NCBI RefSeq assembly: GCF_030733845.1
Contig: NZ_CP132311.1
Span: 2,979,501 to 3,043,500 of the forward strand
Reading direction: 5' to 3'
Source: Shinella zoogloeoides
GTDB taxonomy: Bacteria > Pseudomonadota > Alphaproteobacteria > Rhizobiales > Rhizobiaceae
DNA: 64,000 bases
This document shows, piece by piece, positions 27,216-39,347 of this stretch. A program made the translations under genes and the position numbers. Each line of letters begins with the position of its first letter. Positions within the stretch are counted from its first letter, which is position 1. Below the pieces are notes generated by a model. The model saw nothing but the letters and a program-made list of their open reading frames with translations. It was not told the origin of the DNA and searched no databases.

Positions 27216-27998
27216 CTACCAGGTGGCGCCCGGATAGGCGCGCTGGAGGAACTGCATCTCGGACAGGATGAAGCCGAGATGCTCGGTGTGCACGCCGCGC
27301 CGGCCGCCCTTGTGCATGTAGCCGTCGGCCGGCTTCTTCAGCGTGCCCTCGTCAAACGTGTCGGCAACGATCTCGTCCCAGTCGGCCTTGAGGCTCCGCG
27401 GGGCGGGAATGGCGCCGGCCTCGACCAGTTCGGCATCCAGGGCGTCGCCCATGAACATCTCGCCGGTATAGGGCCAGAGGTCGTCCAGCGCCGCCTGCAT
27501 GCGGCGATGGCTTTCCGCCGTGCCGTCGCCGAGGCGGATGACGAGGTCGCGGCTGCGGTCGAGATGATAGGAGGCCTCCTTGAAGGCCTTTTCCGCGATA
27601 TCGGCGATGCGCGTGTCCGACGAGCCCTTCAGCGCCTTGAGGAGCAGGTAGTGCCAGGCGTCAAACAGGAACTGCCGCATCAGCGTCTTGCCAAAATCAC
27701 CGTTCGGGCGCTCAACGAGGAGGATGTTGCGGAATTCGTAGCCGTCGCGCAGATAGGCGAGGTCGTCCGCCGAGCGGCCCTTACCTTCCACTTCGCCGGC
27801 AAGGCCGAGCCAGAGCTGGGTCTGGCCGATCAGGTCGAGCGCGGTGTTGGCGAGCGCGATATCCTCCTCCAGCGCCGGCGCATGGCCGCACCATTCGGAA
27901 ACGCGGTGGCCGAGGATCAGCGCATTGTCGCCGATGCGCAGCAGGAATTCGAAGAGCGCGGCCTGACGGGCCGCCGGATCGAGCGCCGCGGTCGCCAT
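27216..27998 (-). CDS. paaC: Phenylacetyl-CoA epoxidase structural subunit PaaC
   Basis: Ferritin-fold protein of 260 residues that forms the stable PaaAC core with PaaA. Family segments are visible: FLLRIGDNALILGHRVSEWCG, KAFKEASYHLDRSRDLVIRLGDGT and the C-terminal HTEHLGFILSEMQFLQRAYPGATW. In characterised PaaC the metal site is not the catalytic one. The start ATG overlaps the paaB stop as TGATG. Confidence 0.94.
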   Translation of the reverse strand: MATAALDPAARQAALFEFLLRIGDNALILGHRVSEWCGHAPALEEDIALANTALDLIGQTQLWLGLAGEVEGKGRSADDLAYLRDGYEFRNILLVERPNGDFGKTLMRQFLFDAWHYLLLKALKGSSDTRIADIAEKAFKEASYHLDRSRDLVIRLGDGTAESHRRMQAALDDLWPYTGEMFMGDALDAELVEAGAIPAPRSLKADWDEIVADTFDEGTLKKPADGYMHKGGRRGVHTEHLGFILSEMQFLQRAYPGATW

Positions 27999-28282
27999 CA
28001 CATATGCCCCACTTCGTCCGGAATGTCGAAGAAGGTCGGATGCCGGTAGACCTTGGAGTCCGACGGGTCGAACAGCGGTCCCTTCTCCGAGGGCGCGCTC
28101 GCGGTGATCTCGGCCGACTTCACCACCCAGATGCTGACGCCCTCGTTGCGGCGCGTGTAGACGTCGCGGGCATTGTTGATGGCCATCTCGGCGTCGGGCG
28201 CGTGCAGGCTGCCGACATGGCGGTGGTTGAGGCCGTGCTGGCCCCGAATGAAGACTTCCCAAAGCGGCCATTCGCTGGACAT
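27998..28282 (-). CDS. paaB: Phenylacetyl-CoA epoxidase subunit PaaB
   Basis: Small subunit of 94 residues with the family core WEVFIRGQHGLNHRHVGSLH and RNEGVSIWVV. PaaB bridges PaaAC heterodimers in the oxygenase complex. The ATG of MSSEWPL was chosen; one 15 nt upstream is possible. It is 18 nt after paaA. Confidence 0.95.
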   Translation of the reverse strand: MSSEWPLWEVFIRGQHGLNHRHVGSLHAPDAEMAINNARDVYTRRNEGVSIWVVKSAEITASAPSEKGPLFDPSDSKVYRHPTFFDIPDEVGHM

Positions 28283-28300
28283 GGTTCTCTCTCCCAAAAC

Positions 28301-29305
28301 TTATTCGGCCGCGACCTTTGCGGCGGCGCGGCGATCTTCGGCCTTTTGCGCATGGGCGGTGAGCCCGTCACGGAACCAGGCGCCGTCGTCCCAAGCCTTC
28401 TTGCGGGCGTCGAGACGCTCCGCATTGCAGGGACCGTTGCCGGCGATCACGTTGAAGAACTCTTCCCAGTCCGGTTCGCCGAAATCGTAGCCGCCCTTCT
28501 CCTCGTTCCACTTGAGGTCCGGGTCCGGCACGGTGAGGCCGAGATACGTCGCCTGCGGCACGGTCTGGTCGACGAATTTCTGGCGCAGCTCGTCGTTGGA
28601 ATTCTGCTTGATCTTCCAGGCCATCGACTGGGCCGAATGCACGGAGGCGTCGTCCGAGGGGCCGAACATCATCAGCGACGGCCACCACCAGCGGTTCAGC
28701 GCGTCCTGCACCATGGCCTTCTGCGCCGGCGTGCCCTTCACCATCTTCATCAGCGCGTCGTAGCCCTGGCGCTGGTGGAAGCTCTCTTCCTTGCAGATGC
28801 GCACCATGGCCCGCGCATAGGGGCCGTAGGAACAGCGCTGCAGCGGGACCTGGTTCATGATGGCCGCGCCGTCGACCAGCCAGCCGATCGCGCCGATGTC
28901 GGCCCAGGTCAGCGTCGGGTAGTTGAAGATCGAGGAATACTTCGCCTTGCCGGAATGAAGCTGCTCGTACATCTCGTCGCGGCTGACCCCGAGCGTTTCG
29001 GCGGCGCAGTAGAGATAGAGGCCATGGCCCGCCTCGTCCTGCACCTTGGCGAGCAGGATCGCCTTGCGCTCCAGCGTCGGCGCGCGGGTGATCCAGTTGC
29101 CCTCCGGGAGCTGGCCGACGATCTCCGAATGGGCGTGCTGGCTGATCTGGCGCACCAGCGTCTTGCGGTAGCCCTCCGGCATCCATTCCTTCGGCTCGAT
29201 CTTCTGGCCGGCATCGACGCGCTCCTGGAAGGCGCGCTCGACGGGATCCATCTCGTCGAGGGAGCGGACGCGGGCGGCATCGGTCTTCACCATCTGGGCA
29301 TACAT
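28301..29305 (-). CDS. paaA: Phenylacetyl-CoA epoxidase catalytic subunit PaaA
   Basis: Diiron catalytic subunit of 334 residues that epoxidises the aromatic ring of phenylacetyl-CoA. Iron ligands are visible in the two family motifs, [11 protein letters not shown] and [12 protein letters not shown]. Length and C-terminal features ([14 protein letters not shown]) match the family. The gene is 25 nt after paaJ and starts the paaABCDE block. Confidence 0.95.
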   Translation of the reverse strand: MYAQMVKTDAARVRSLDEMDPVERAFQERVDAGQKIEPKEWMPEGYRKTLVRQISQHAHSEIVGQLPEGNWITRAPTLERKAILLAKVQDEAGHGLYLYCAAETLGVSRDEMYEQLHSGKAKYSSIFNYPTLTWADIGAIGWLVDGAAIMNQVPLQRCSYGPYARAMVRICKEESFHQRQGYDALMKMVKGTPAQKAMVQDALNRWWWPSLMMFGPSDDASVHSAQSMAWKIKQNSNDELRQKFVDQTVPQATYLGLTVPDPDLKWNEEKGGYDFGEPDWEEFFNVIAGNGPCNAERLDARKKAWDDGAWFRDGLTAHAQKAEDRRAAAKVAAE

Positions 29306-29330
29306 GGTCTTTCCTCCTGTTTCCGGCGCG

Positions 29331-30536
<1,206 letters not shown>

Positions 30537-30585
30537 GCGGTTTCCTCCCTGGCACCCAAGGCCGGTCGCCCATCCGGAAAGATTG

Positions 30586-30599
30586 ACCGACCGATCGGT
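30586..30599. promoter_or_regulatory. TetR-type operator upstream of paaJ
   Basis: ACCGACCGATCGGT, 50 bp upstream of paaJ, differs at only two positions from the 14-mer in the paaN/paaG promoter. It lies in an AT-rich stretch between paaX and paaJ. PaaR (21553) is the likely ligand. A wide GTCACA/TGTGAC inverted repeat (30621-30626 and 30652-30657) lies further upstream and may be a second site. Confidence 0.65.
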
Positions 30600-30718
30600 T
30601 ATCTATTTACCATTCAACATGTCACAAATCAATGATAATTTTTACAAATTCTGTGACGTTTTATGTCGGCACCATTTATCATAGCACCAAGAGGGCGTTT
30701 TCCGCGTAAAAAGTGGGC

Positions 30719-31702
30719 TCAGGCCGGATCGCGCAGCAACGAAAGGCGGCGGAGCGTCGCCTCGCTCGCTTCCGGCAGTCTGCCATCCGCCGTCACGAAA
30801 CTGCGCGCGACATGCAGGTCTGCCTCCGGCGAAAGACGCAGATAGAGATCCGTGAAGAGCCGGCGCGCTTGCTCGCCCGGCCAGTCCCCCGGCAGCGCGG
30901 CAAGCGGCAGGCGCGGATCGCGCAGCACGACGAGACGATACTGGTGCACGAGCACCAGCCGCGCAACGAGGCTGTCGGCTGCGGTGAGCCTTATGCCGCC
31001 GGCGAGCAGGCCGGCAAGCCGGCCGAACCGGTCAAGGAAGCCGCGATAGGCATCGGCATGCAGGGCAAGGTTCCAGTGATCCGCGGCGAAGGCGCCGAGG
31101 TCCTGCCCGCCGCTCAGCACCTCTGCCTTGAAGACCACGGCAGGCTGCCGGAAGCTCGGCAGCGACCGGACACCCACGGCGAGCCTTGGACCGAGCCTTG
31201 CATGGCCGGCACGCTCGAGGACCTGCATCGCCTCGTCCGGCGCCGGGCCGGTCAACTGGACGAAGTGCCAGTCCGCCGCCTCCGGCGGACCGAACAGCAG
31301 CCGCGCGGCGGCGGCGAATTCGGCGCGGGCGGGCGCGGCGAGGCGGTAGAAGCTGCGGCGCCCCTCGCGCTCGCCGGCAAGCTGGCCTGCGGCGACGAGG
31401 CGGGAGACGGCGGTGCGCACCAGGGTCTCGCTGATGCCGACGGCGGCGCAGGTCTCGATGAGGTTGCCGGTCCACACGACGCCGCCGCGCGGCTCCACCA
31501 CGTCGCCATAGATGGTGACGATGAAGCCTGCCGCCTTCAGCGGGCTTTCCTCGACGATCGCCCGCAGCAGCGCGCCGAATGCGCTTTCCGCCCTATCGCT
31601 TTCCGCCGGCAAACCCGCTCCCTCCGTGGTTTCGATCCGCGCGGAGGAGTAGCCCGAATGGGCCGCGACGGGAAGCCCCAGGGCCGGCGGTATCGCTGTC
31701 AC
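30719..31702 (-). CDS. paaX: PaaX-family transcriptional repressor
   Basis: GntR-like regulator of 327 residues with the PaaX family pattern: FIVTIYGDVVEPRGG, then ETLVRTAVSRLVAAGQLAGEREGRRSFYRL forming the winged helix, and a long PaaX C-terminal domain. In E. coli PaaX represses paa genes and releases DNA on binding phenylacetyl-CoA. The first ~45 residues extend beyond the usual start and have no further ATG, so the true start may be a downstream GTG/TTG. It is unusual in sharing a cluster with a TetR-type PaaR. Confidence 0.82.
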   Translation of the reverse strand: MTAIPPALGLPVAAHSGYSSARIETTEGAGLPAESDRAESAFGALLRAIVEESPLKAAGFIVTIYGDVVEPRGGVVWTGNLIETCAAVGISETLVRTAVSRLVAAGQLAGEREGRRSFYRLAAPARAEFAAAARLLFGPPEAADWHFVQLTGPAPDEAMQVLERAGHARLGPRLAVGVRSLPSFRQPAVVFKAEVLSGGQDLGAFAADHWNLALHADAYRGFLDRFGRLAGLLAGGIRLTAADSLVARLVLVHQYRLVVLRDPRLPLAALPGDWPGEQARRLFTDLYLRLSPEADLHVARSFVTADGRLPEASEATLRRLSLLRDPA

Positions 31703-31820
31703 CTTCCAGAACAGGCCATCGCCTCGTCAGCAAATATTAAGCTGCGTCTGCCATCGTCCGTCGACGATCGCCCCGGGCGTACGGCCCAGGACGCGTAGAT
31801 GCGCAAACGAACGGAACGCG

Positions 31821-34484
31821 ATGAACGACCGGAATGCCCCACTATCCTTCCGGGGGCTGGGATACTACATCCCCGCCATCGTCGTCGCGTTTGCCGTCCT
31901 GATCGCCGCCTTTCTCGCCGACGTGCAGAAGCGCCGGCTGGAGACGGAATACCTGCGCTCCTTCACCACGGAACAACTCGGCCTGCTGCGCGCACGCCTG
32001 CAGGGCAACATCCTCAGCGACATCAAGCTGGTGCAGGGCCTCGTCGCGACATTCTCAACCGAACCGGACATGTCGCCGGAGCGTTTCGCCGACCTGTCCC
32101 GCCGTATTTTCCGCGAGGGAACGCAACTGCGTAATCTCGCCATCGCGCCGGATTTCGTCGTCACCCTCGTCTATCCGCTGAAGGGCAACGAACGCAGCCT
32201 CGGCCTCGACTATCACAAGAACGTACAGCAGCGCGCCGCCGCCATGCAGGTCAAGCAGCACGACCGGCTGATCGTCACCGGCCCGGTGAATCTCGTGCAG
32301 GGCGGGCGCGCCCTCATCGCGCGCTATCCGATCCATACCGGCAAGGACAACGCCTTCTTCGGCATCGCCTCCGCGGTGATCGACCTCGACAAGCTGCTCG
32401 CCAGCAGCGGCTTCGACGAGGACATGCGCATCGCCGTCTCGATTTCCAGCCGGGCGCATGAGGGTGGCGAGGCGAAGGGTTTCTTCCGCACCACTGCCGC
32501 GGTCGATGCCGACCCGGTGGTGATGTCCCTCGACATCGGCCATGAGATCTGGACCATGTCGGCCGCGCCGGTGAAGGGCTGGCACCAGCCTTCCGCCGAT
32601 CTCGGCCTCTTTCGCGGCGGCCTTGCGCTGCTCGCCCTCATCATCGTCGCGCCGATGTTCTGGGTCGGTTACCTCACGAAGGACCGCCACCGCCATATCC
32701 TTGCCTTGCAGGATCGCGAGGAGCGACTGGAAACCGTCTCGCAGCGCCTCCAGCTCGCGCTCGACGCCTCCAAGGTCGGCGTATGGGAATACGACTCCGA
32801 AACCCGGCACCTCTCCTGGGACGCGCGCATGCGCGTCCTCTACGACGTGCCGCCGACGCAGCCGGTTTGCGGCTATGAGGATTGGCGCCGCGGGCTGCAT
32901 CCCGATGATCTCGAAGAGGCCGAGCGCGTCTTCGCCACCGCCATCGAGACGGAAAAACCATACATCACCGCGTTCCGCGTGCTGCGGCACGACGGCAGCA
33001 TCCGCCATATCCGCGCGCACGGCATGACCTACCGCGCCTCCTCCGGCGCCAAGCGCATCGTCGGCGCCAACTGGGACGTGACGGAGGACATCCAGCTTCA
33101 GGCCGAGCTGCTGCAGGCCAAGCTGACGGCCGAGGCGCAGAACCGCGCGCTGGAGGAAGCCCGCCGCGTCATGGAGCACAATTCGCTGCACGATGCGCTG
33201 ACGCGCCTGCCGAACCGCCGCTTCCTCGACCAGCAGCTCGCCCTTGCCAGCGACGACGGGCGGGCGCTGACGCTGCTTCATATCGACCTCGACCGCTTCA
33301 AGGACATCAACGACACGCTCGGCCATGCCGCCGGCGACGAGGTGCTGAAACAGGCGGCCGCCGTGCTGCGCGCCCATGTTCCGGCGGAGGACTTCATCGC
33401 CCGCATCGGCGGCGACGAATTCGTGCTCCTGTCGCGCCGCGATCCGGCGGCGGCCGACTTCCCGACGCTATCGGCGCGCCTCATCGAGGCAATCAGCGCG
33501 CCGATGGCGATCGAGGGCCACGACTGTCGCATCGGCGCGAGCATCGGCATTGCGACGCGCCACGACGCGGAGGAATCCGCCGAGCAGCTTCTCGTCAACG
33601 CCGATATCGCGCTCTACGAGGCCAAGCGCCGAGGCCGCAACCGGGTCGAGGCCTTCAACGACGAGCTGCGCCTTCGCACCGTGGAGATCAAGCGTCTCAG
33701 CGACGATATCCTGCGCGGCCTCGAACGGGGCGAGTTCCACCCCTTCTTCCAGCCGCAGTTCGATGCGGAGACGCTGGAGATCGTCGGCGTCGAGGCGCTT
33801 GCCCGCTGGGCGCATCCGACGCGCGGCTTCATCCCGCCGGACGTTTTCCTGCCGGTCGCCGAAAGCCTCAACGTCGTCGCGCAGATCGACGAGGCCATCC
33901 TCGACCAGGCGCTTTTCCAGACCATTCGCTGGGAAGGCCAGGGCCTCGATATCCCGCGCGTCTCGGTCAACGTCTCCTGCCAGCGCCTGCGCGACGAGAA
34001 CCTCATCGAGAAGCTGAAGGCGATGAACATCCGGCCCGGCGCACTCACCTTCGAGCTTCTGGAATCGATCTCCTTCGACGCCGCCGACGACGGACTGAAA
34101 CAGGCGATCGAGGAGATCAAAGCGCTCGGCATCGATATCGAGATCGACGATTTCGGCAGCGGCCACGCCTCCATCGTCAGCCTGCTCGAACTGTCGCCCA
34201 AGCGGCTGAAGATCGACCGGCGGCTGGTGCTGCCATTGCTGGAATCCACCGCACAGCAGAGCCTCGTCCATTCGATCATCGATATCGGCAAGGTCCGCGG
34301 CATCGAGACGGTCGCCGAGGGCGTCGAGACGCTTGCGCATGCCGAGCTGCTGCGCAGCCTCGGTTGCGACGCCCTGCAGGGCTATGCGCTCGCGCGGCCG
34401 ATGCCGGCGGACGACTTCCTCGCCTTCGCCAAGGCACGCGAATGGATGCCGGCGGCAAGACCTACGACGGCAAGAGCGAGCTGA
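31821..34484 (+). CDS. CHASE-PAS-GGDEF-EAL cyclic-di-GMP protein
   Basis: Membrane signalling protein of 887 residues. Order: TM helix (~13-33); periplasmic CHASE-type sensor (~45-255; RNLAIAPDFVVTLVYPLKGNE); TM helix (~260-282); PAS (~310-425); GGDEF (~455-610); EAL (~625-880). The diguanylate cyclase motif is intact (RIGGDEF, ~529), and the phosphodiesterase motif EAL (~658) with downstream DDFGSG is intact too. Both enzyme halves look competent, so net activity cannot be told. Divergent from paaX; its 3' end overlaps the convergent CofD-like gene by 23 nt. Confidence 0.9.
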   Translation: MNDRNAPLSFRGLGYYIPAIVVAFAVLIAAFLADVQKRRLETEYLRSFTTEQLGLLRARLQGNILSDIKLVQGLVATFSTEPDMSPERFADLSRRIFREGTQLRNLAIAPDFVVTLVYPLKGNERSLGLDYHKNVQQRAAAMQVKQHDRLIVTGPVNLVQGGRALIARYPIHTGKDNAFFGIASAVIDLDKLLASSGFDEDMRIAVSISSRAHEGGEAKGFFRTTAAVDADPVVMSLDIGHEIWTMSAAPVKGWHQPSADLGLFRGGLALLALIIVAPMFWVGYLTKDRHRHILALQDREERLETVSQRLQLALDASKVGVWEYDSETRHLSWDARMRVLYDVPPTQPVCGYEDWRRGLHPDDLEEAERVFATAIETEKPYITAFRVLRHDGSIRHIRAHGMTYRASSGAKRIVGANWDVTEDIQLQAELLQAKLTAEAQNRALEEARRVMEHNSLHDALTRLPNRRFLDQQLALASDDGRALTLLHIDLDRFKDINDTLGHAAGDEVLKQAAAVLRAHVPAEDFIARIGGDEFVLLSRRDPAAADFPTLSARLIEAISAPMAIEGHDCRIGASIGIATRHDAEESAEQLLVNADIALYEAKRRGRNRVEAFNDELRLRTVEIKRLSDDILRGLERGEFHPFFQPQFDAETLEIVGVEALARWAHPTRGFIPPDVFLPVAESLNVVAQIDEAILDQALFQTIRWEGQGLDIPRVSVNVSCQRLRDENLIEKLKAMNIRPGALTFELLESISFDAADDGLKQAIEEIKALGIDIEIDDFGSGHASIVSLLELSPKRLKIDRRLVLPLLESTAQQSLVHSIIDIGKVRGIETVAEGVETLAHAELLRSLGCDALQGYALARPMPADDFLAFAKAREWMPAARPTTARAS

Positions 34485-35601
34485 GCACGTCGGCGACGGC
34501 CTCGCCGTCATGGTGGCCGCGCTGCCACGGATCCTCGAATTCGCCGATCACCGCCTCCGCGCCGATCCGCGCGCAAGCCTCCTCCAGTTGCCCGGTGCCG
34601 AGATAGGCGAAGGCCCCGACGGTCTTCTCGAAGGGCAGGAGCTGGCGGTTCGCCAGCACATGCGTGAAGGGCCGCACATCCGCGCCGCCGCGCGCGCGCC
34701 ACAGGCCGGCGGCAATATCCAGCATGCGCCCCATGTCCAGCCCGCGGGTCTCCCGGCATTGCAGGATGTTGCCGATGAAGATGCGGCGGGCGCGCACGTT
34801 GCGCGCGATCGCCGGCACGATATCCTCGACGAGGAAATGCGGCAGGATGCTGGTGAAGAAGCTGCCCGGGCCGAAGACGATGGCATCGGCGCTTTCAAGG
34901 CTTTCGAGCACCGCCTCGTTCGCCGCCACCCTCTCGCCGCCGGCCGCAAGGGCGATCTCGCGGATGCCGACCTTGCCCTCCCCCTCCGCGAGCGCCGTCA
35001 CCCGGTGCTGGCCGGCGACGGGCGTCCCGTCGTTGAGGACGGCCGAGAGATCCACGCCATCGGCCGTCGTCGAGGGCCAGACATGGCCGGCCACGTCGCA
35101 GAGCTTGCGGAAGACGAAGATGGCGGTGTTGATGTCGCTGTTATGGGCGAGATGCGCGCCGGTGAGGATGAAATTGCCGATGCTGCCGTTGCGGAAATCG
35201 AAATCCGCGGCAATGCCGGCCCGGAAGGTGCGCAGGTAATTGAGGATCGCGCCGCGCAGGCCCGGCTCCATCCGCTCCAGAAGCGGATGGCGACCTTCGG
35301 CATAGAGCGCGAATTCCGTGCGGGCATCGGCCTCGGCGCCGCTGGTCAGGCGCGCATTGCACACCTTCACCACGTCGCCCGCCCGGCCCTCGCCATGGGC
35401 CATGGTCATCAGCGCCTGGCGGATGTCGCCGACGGCGAGCACCCCGAGGCTTTCGCGGATCACCTTCGAGCTGCCGCCGCTATCCCAGGCCGGCACGATG
35501 CGCGTCAGCCGCACCGGCTTCGTACACAGCGCCAGATTGGTCGAGCGGCACGCCGTGCCGCCCGAAAAGAGTACGATATGCGGCAACCGGTCTGCGGCCA
35601 T
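34462..35601 (-). CDS. CofD/YvcK-family protein
   Basis: Protein of 379 residues in the CofD-like family. The N-terminal nucleotide loop is FSGGTACRSTNLAL, and the central region has GNFILTGAHLAHNSDINTAI and FGPGSFFTSILPHFL, which resemble YvcK/gluconeogenesis factor and CofD phosphotransferases. No cofactor F420 genes are nearby, so a YvcK-like role in UDP-sugar or cell-wall control is more plausible than F420 synthesis. It lies 21 nt after the peptide-transporter ATPase gene and is probably cotranscribed with it. The function is not established. Confidence 0.75.
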   Translation of the reverse strand: MAADRLPHIVLFSGGTACRSTNLALCTKPVRLTRIVPAWDSGGSSKVIRESLGVLAVGDIRQALMTMAHGEGRAGDVVKVCNARLTSGAEADARTEFALYAEGRHPLLERMEPGLRGAILNYLRTFRAGIAADFDFRNGSIGNFILTGAHLAHNSDINTAIFVFRKLCDVAGHVWPSTTADGVDLSAVLNDGTPVAGQHRVTALAEGEGKVGIREIALAAGGERVAANEAVLESLESADAIVFGPGSFFTSILPHFLVEDIVPAIARNVRARRIFIGNILQCRETRGLDMGRMLDIAAGLWRARGGADVRPFTHVLANRQLLPFEKTVGAFAYLGTGQLEEACARIGAEAVIGEFEDPWQRGHHDGEAVADVLSSLLPS

Positions 35602-35622
35602 CCGTTCCCCGTCCTTCGCGGT

Positions 35623-37239
<1,617 letters not shown>

Positions 37240-37240
37240 A

Positions 37241-38371
37241 TCAGCGATCCTTCGGGTCGAATGCGTCGCGCAGGCCGTCGCCGACGAAGTTCAGCGAGAA
37301 GAGCGTGACGACGAAGAAGATGGCGGGGAAGATGAGCAGCCATGGCGCCGACTGGATGTTGTTGGCGCCTTCCGCGATCAGCGATCCCCAGCTCGTCAGC
37401 GGCGCCTGGACGCCGAGGCCGAGGAAGGAGAGGAAGCTTTCGAGCAGGATCACCTTCGGCACGATGACCGTCACGAAGATGACGACGGGCCCGATCGTGT
37501 TGGGGATGACGTGCCGGCGGATGATCTGCCAATCCGTCAGGCCCAACGCTTCCGCCGCCCCGATGAATTCCCGCCGCTTCAGCGACAGCGTCTGGCCGCG
37601 CACGATGCGGGCCATGTCGAGCCATTCCACCGCGCCGATGACGATGAAGATCAAGACGAAGCTGCGCCCGAAGAAGACGACGAGCACCACCACGAGGAAG
37701 ACGAAGGGCAGCGAATAGAGGATTTCGACGAAGCGCATCATGACGTTGTCAACGCGCCCGCCCATATAGCCCGAGATGGCGCCGTAGACGACGCCGATGC
37801 CGAGCGAGACGAGGCTGGCCAGCAGCCCGACGGCGATCGAGATCTGCCCGCCGAGCATAACGCGCGCCATGAGGTCGCGGCCGTTGGTATCCGTGCCGAA
37901 CAGGAAATATTCCCGGTCGACGATGCCGGTAAGCGTGAGCTTGCGGCCCTCGTCCTCGGTCGTGACGACCTCCGTCTTGTCGAACTCGTTGGCCCGGTCG
38001 AAGTAGCGCGTCGTGCGCGGGTCGATCGGCTCCTTCGCCGTGACGATGGCGGTGAAGGCCTCGCCTTCGACGGAGAAGGATTGCAACTCGACGCGCGCCC
38101 GCGACGCGACACCCTTCATCGCGTCTTCCAGCGCGTCCTCGCCCGGTCGCGGCTCGAGGCTCGGCGGGCTGGTCACGTAGGAAGAGAACACCTGGTCGTA
38201 GCTGTGGCTGATGAAGAACGGCCCGAGGAAGGCGAAGCAGGCGATCAGCACCAGCATGACGCTGCCGGCCATGGCCGGTCGGTTGCGGCGGAAGCGCATG
38301 ACGGCGAGCTGGAAGAGGCTGCGCCCCTTCACCTCGCTCGTCGGAGCGGAAGAGACCACGGCATCAGTCAT
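37241..38371 (-). CDS. Peptide ABC transporter permease (OppC/YejE-like)
   Basis: Permease of 376 residues, longer than OppC. The first TM helix (~32-52) is followed by a soluble stretch of about 100 residues (~55-160) rich in charged residues before the five-helix transport domain. The coupling loop is EAAEALGLTDWQIIRRHVIPN. The start overlaps the OppB-like gene by 8 nt. Confidence 0.87.
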   Translation of the reverse strand: MTDAVVSSAPTSEVKGRSLFQLAVMRFRRNRPAMAGSVMLVLIACFAFLGPFFISHSYDQVFSSYVTSPPSLEPRPGEDALEDAMKGVASRARVELQSFSVEGEAFTAIVTAKEPIDPRTTRYFDRANEFDKTEVVTTEDEGRKLTLTGIVDREYFLFGTDTNGRDLMARVMLGGQISIAVGLLASLVSLGIGVVYGAISGYMGGRVDNVMMRFVEILYSLPFVFLVVVLVVFFGRSFVLIFIVIGAVEWLDMARIVRGQTLSLKRREFIGAAEALGLTDWQIIRRHVIPNTIGPVVIFVTVIVPKVILLESFLSFLGLGVQAPLTSWGSLIAEGANNIQSAPWLLIFPAIFFVVTLFSLNFVGDGLRDAFDPKDR

Positions 38372-39287
38372 GGCGAACCCTCGGATCGAGCAGGCCATAG
38401 AGAATGTCGACCAGCAGGTTGAACACGATGACGAAGATGGCAATCAGCACGACCGTGCCCATGACGAGCGTATAATCGCGGTTGATCGCGCCGAGCACGA
38501 AATAGCGCCCGACGCCTGGAATGGTGAAGATCGTCTCGACCACGGCCGAGCCCGTCAGGAGGGCCGCCGCGCAGGGCGCGAGATAGGAGACGATCGGCAG
38601 CATGGCGCCGCGCATGGCATGCACCACGACCACCGATTTCGCCGGCAGGCCATAGGCCCGCGCGGTGCGGATATGGTCGGTGCGCAGCGCCTCGATCATC
38701 GAGCCGCGCGTCAGGCGCGCGAAGACGGCGAGCTGCGGCAGCGCGAGCGCGATCATCGGCAGGATGAGGAAGCGCAGCGACCCGTCGCCCCATCCGCCGG
38801 CCGGCAGCCAGGCAAGCACGATGGCGAAGATCAGCGTCAGGACGGGGCCGACGACGAAATTGGGCACCGTCACGCCGATGGTCGCGACCGACATGACCGC
38901 GAAATCGAGCGCGCTGTTTTGGCGGAGCGCGGCGATCGTGCCGACGGTGACGCCGCCGACCAGCGCAAGCAGCAGCGCGTAGAAGCCGAGTTCCATCGAA
39001 TAGGGCAGGCCCTTGCCGATGAGTTCGGCGACCGTATTGTCCTTGTAGATGTAGCTCGGACCGAAATCGCCGCTGACCGCATTGCCCATATAGGTGAGAT
39101 ATTGTCGCCAGAGCGGCTGATCGAGCTGGTAGGCCCGCATCAGGTTTTCCATCGTGGCGGGCGGAAGAGGGCGTTCGAGGTTGAACGGCCCGCCGGGCGC
39201 AAAGCGCATGAGGAAGAAGGAGATTGTGACGACGATGAATAGCGTCGGCACGGCGCTGGCGAGGCGCCGTAGAACGAAAGCAAGCAT
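38364..39287 (-). CDS. oppB: Peptide ABC transporter permease (OppB-like)
   Basis: Permease of 307 residues with the OppB pattern: N-terminal helix (LRRLASAVPTLFIVVTISFFLMRFAPGGP), then the loop around TARAYGLPAKSVVVVHAMRGAMLPI. It pairs with the OppC-like permease. It follows the binding-protein gene by 60 nt, a gap holding a strong hairpin. Confidence 0.88.
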   Translation of the reverse strand: MLAFVLRRLASAVPTLFIVVTISFFLMRFAPGGPFNLERPLPPATMENLMRAYQLDQPLWRQYLTYMGNAVSGDFGPSYIYKDNTVAELIGKGLPYSMELGFYALLLALVGGVTVGTIAALRQNSALDFAVMSVATIGVTVPNFVVGPVLTLIFAIVLAWLPAGGWGDGSLRFLILPMIALALPQLAVFARLTRGSMIEALRTDHIRTARAYGLPAKSVVVVHAMRGAMLPIVSYLAPCAAALLTGSAVVETIFTIPGVGRYFVLGAINRDYTLVMGTVVLIAIFVIVFNLLVDILYGLLDPRVRHD

Positions 39288-39313
39288 GACCTGGACTCCC
39301 CAGATACGCGGAA

Positions 39314-39335
39314 GCGCGGCCTCGAGAGGCCGCGC
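39314..39335 (-). promoter_or_regulatory. Stem-loop between oppA-like and oppB-like genes
   Basis: GCGCGGCCTC (39314-39323) pairs with GAGGCCGCGC (39326-39335), a near-perfect palindrome closing a tight loop, located about 12 nt past the binding-protein stop. No T-run follows, so mRNA stabilisation or partial termination is the likelier role. The role is inferred. Confidence 0.55.
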
Positions 39336-39347
39336 ACCGACGCCGGA

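Noticed and set aside
34462..35601. Cofactor F420 biosynthesis CofD
   Set aside because: No other F420 genes and the neighbourhood is a peptide importer; only family-level assignment is justified.
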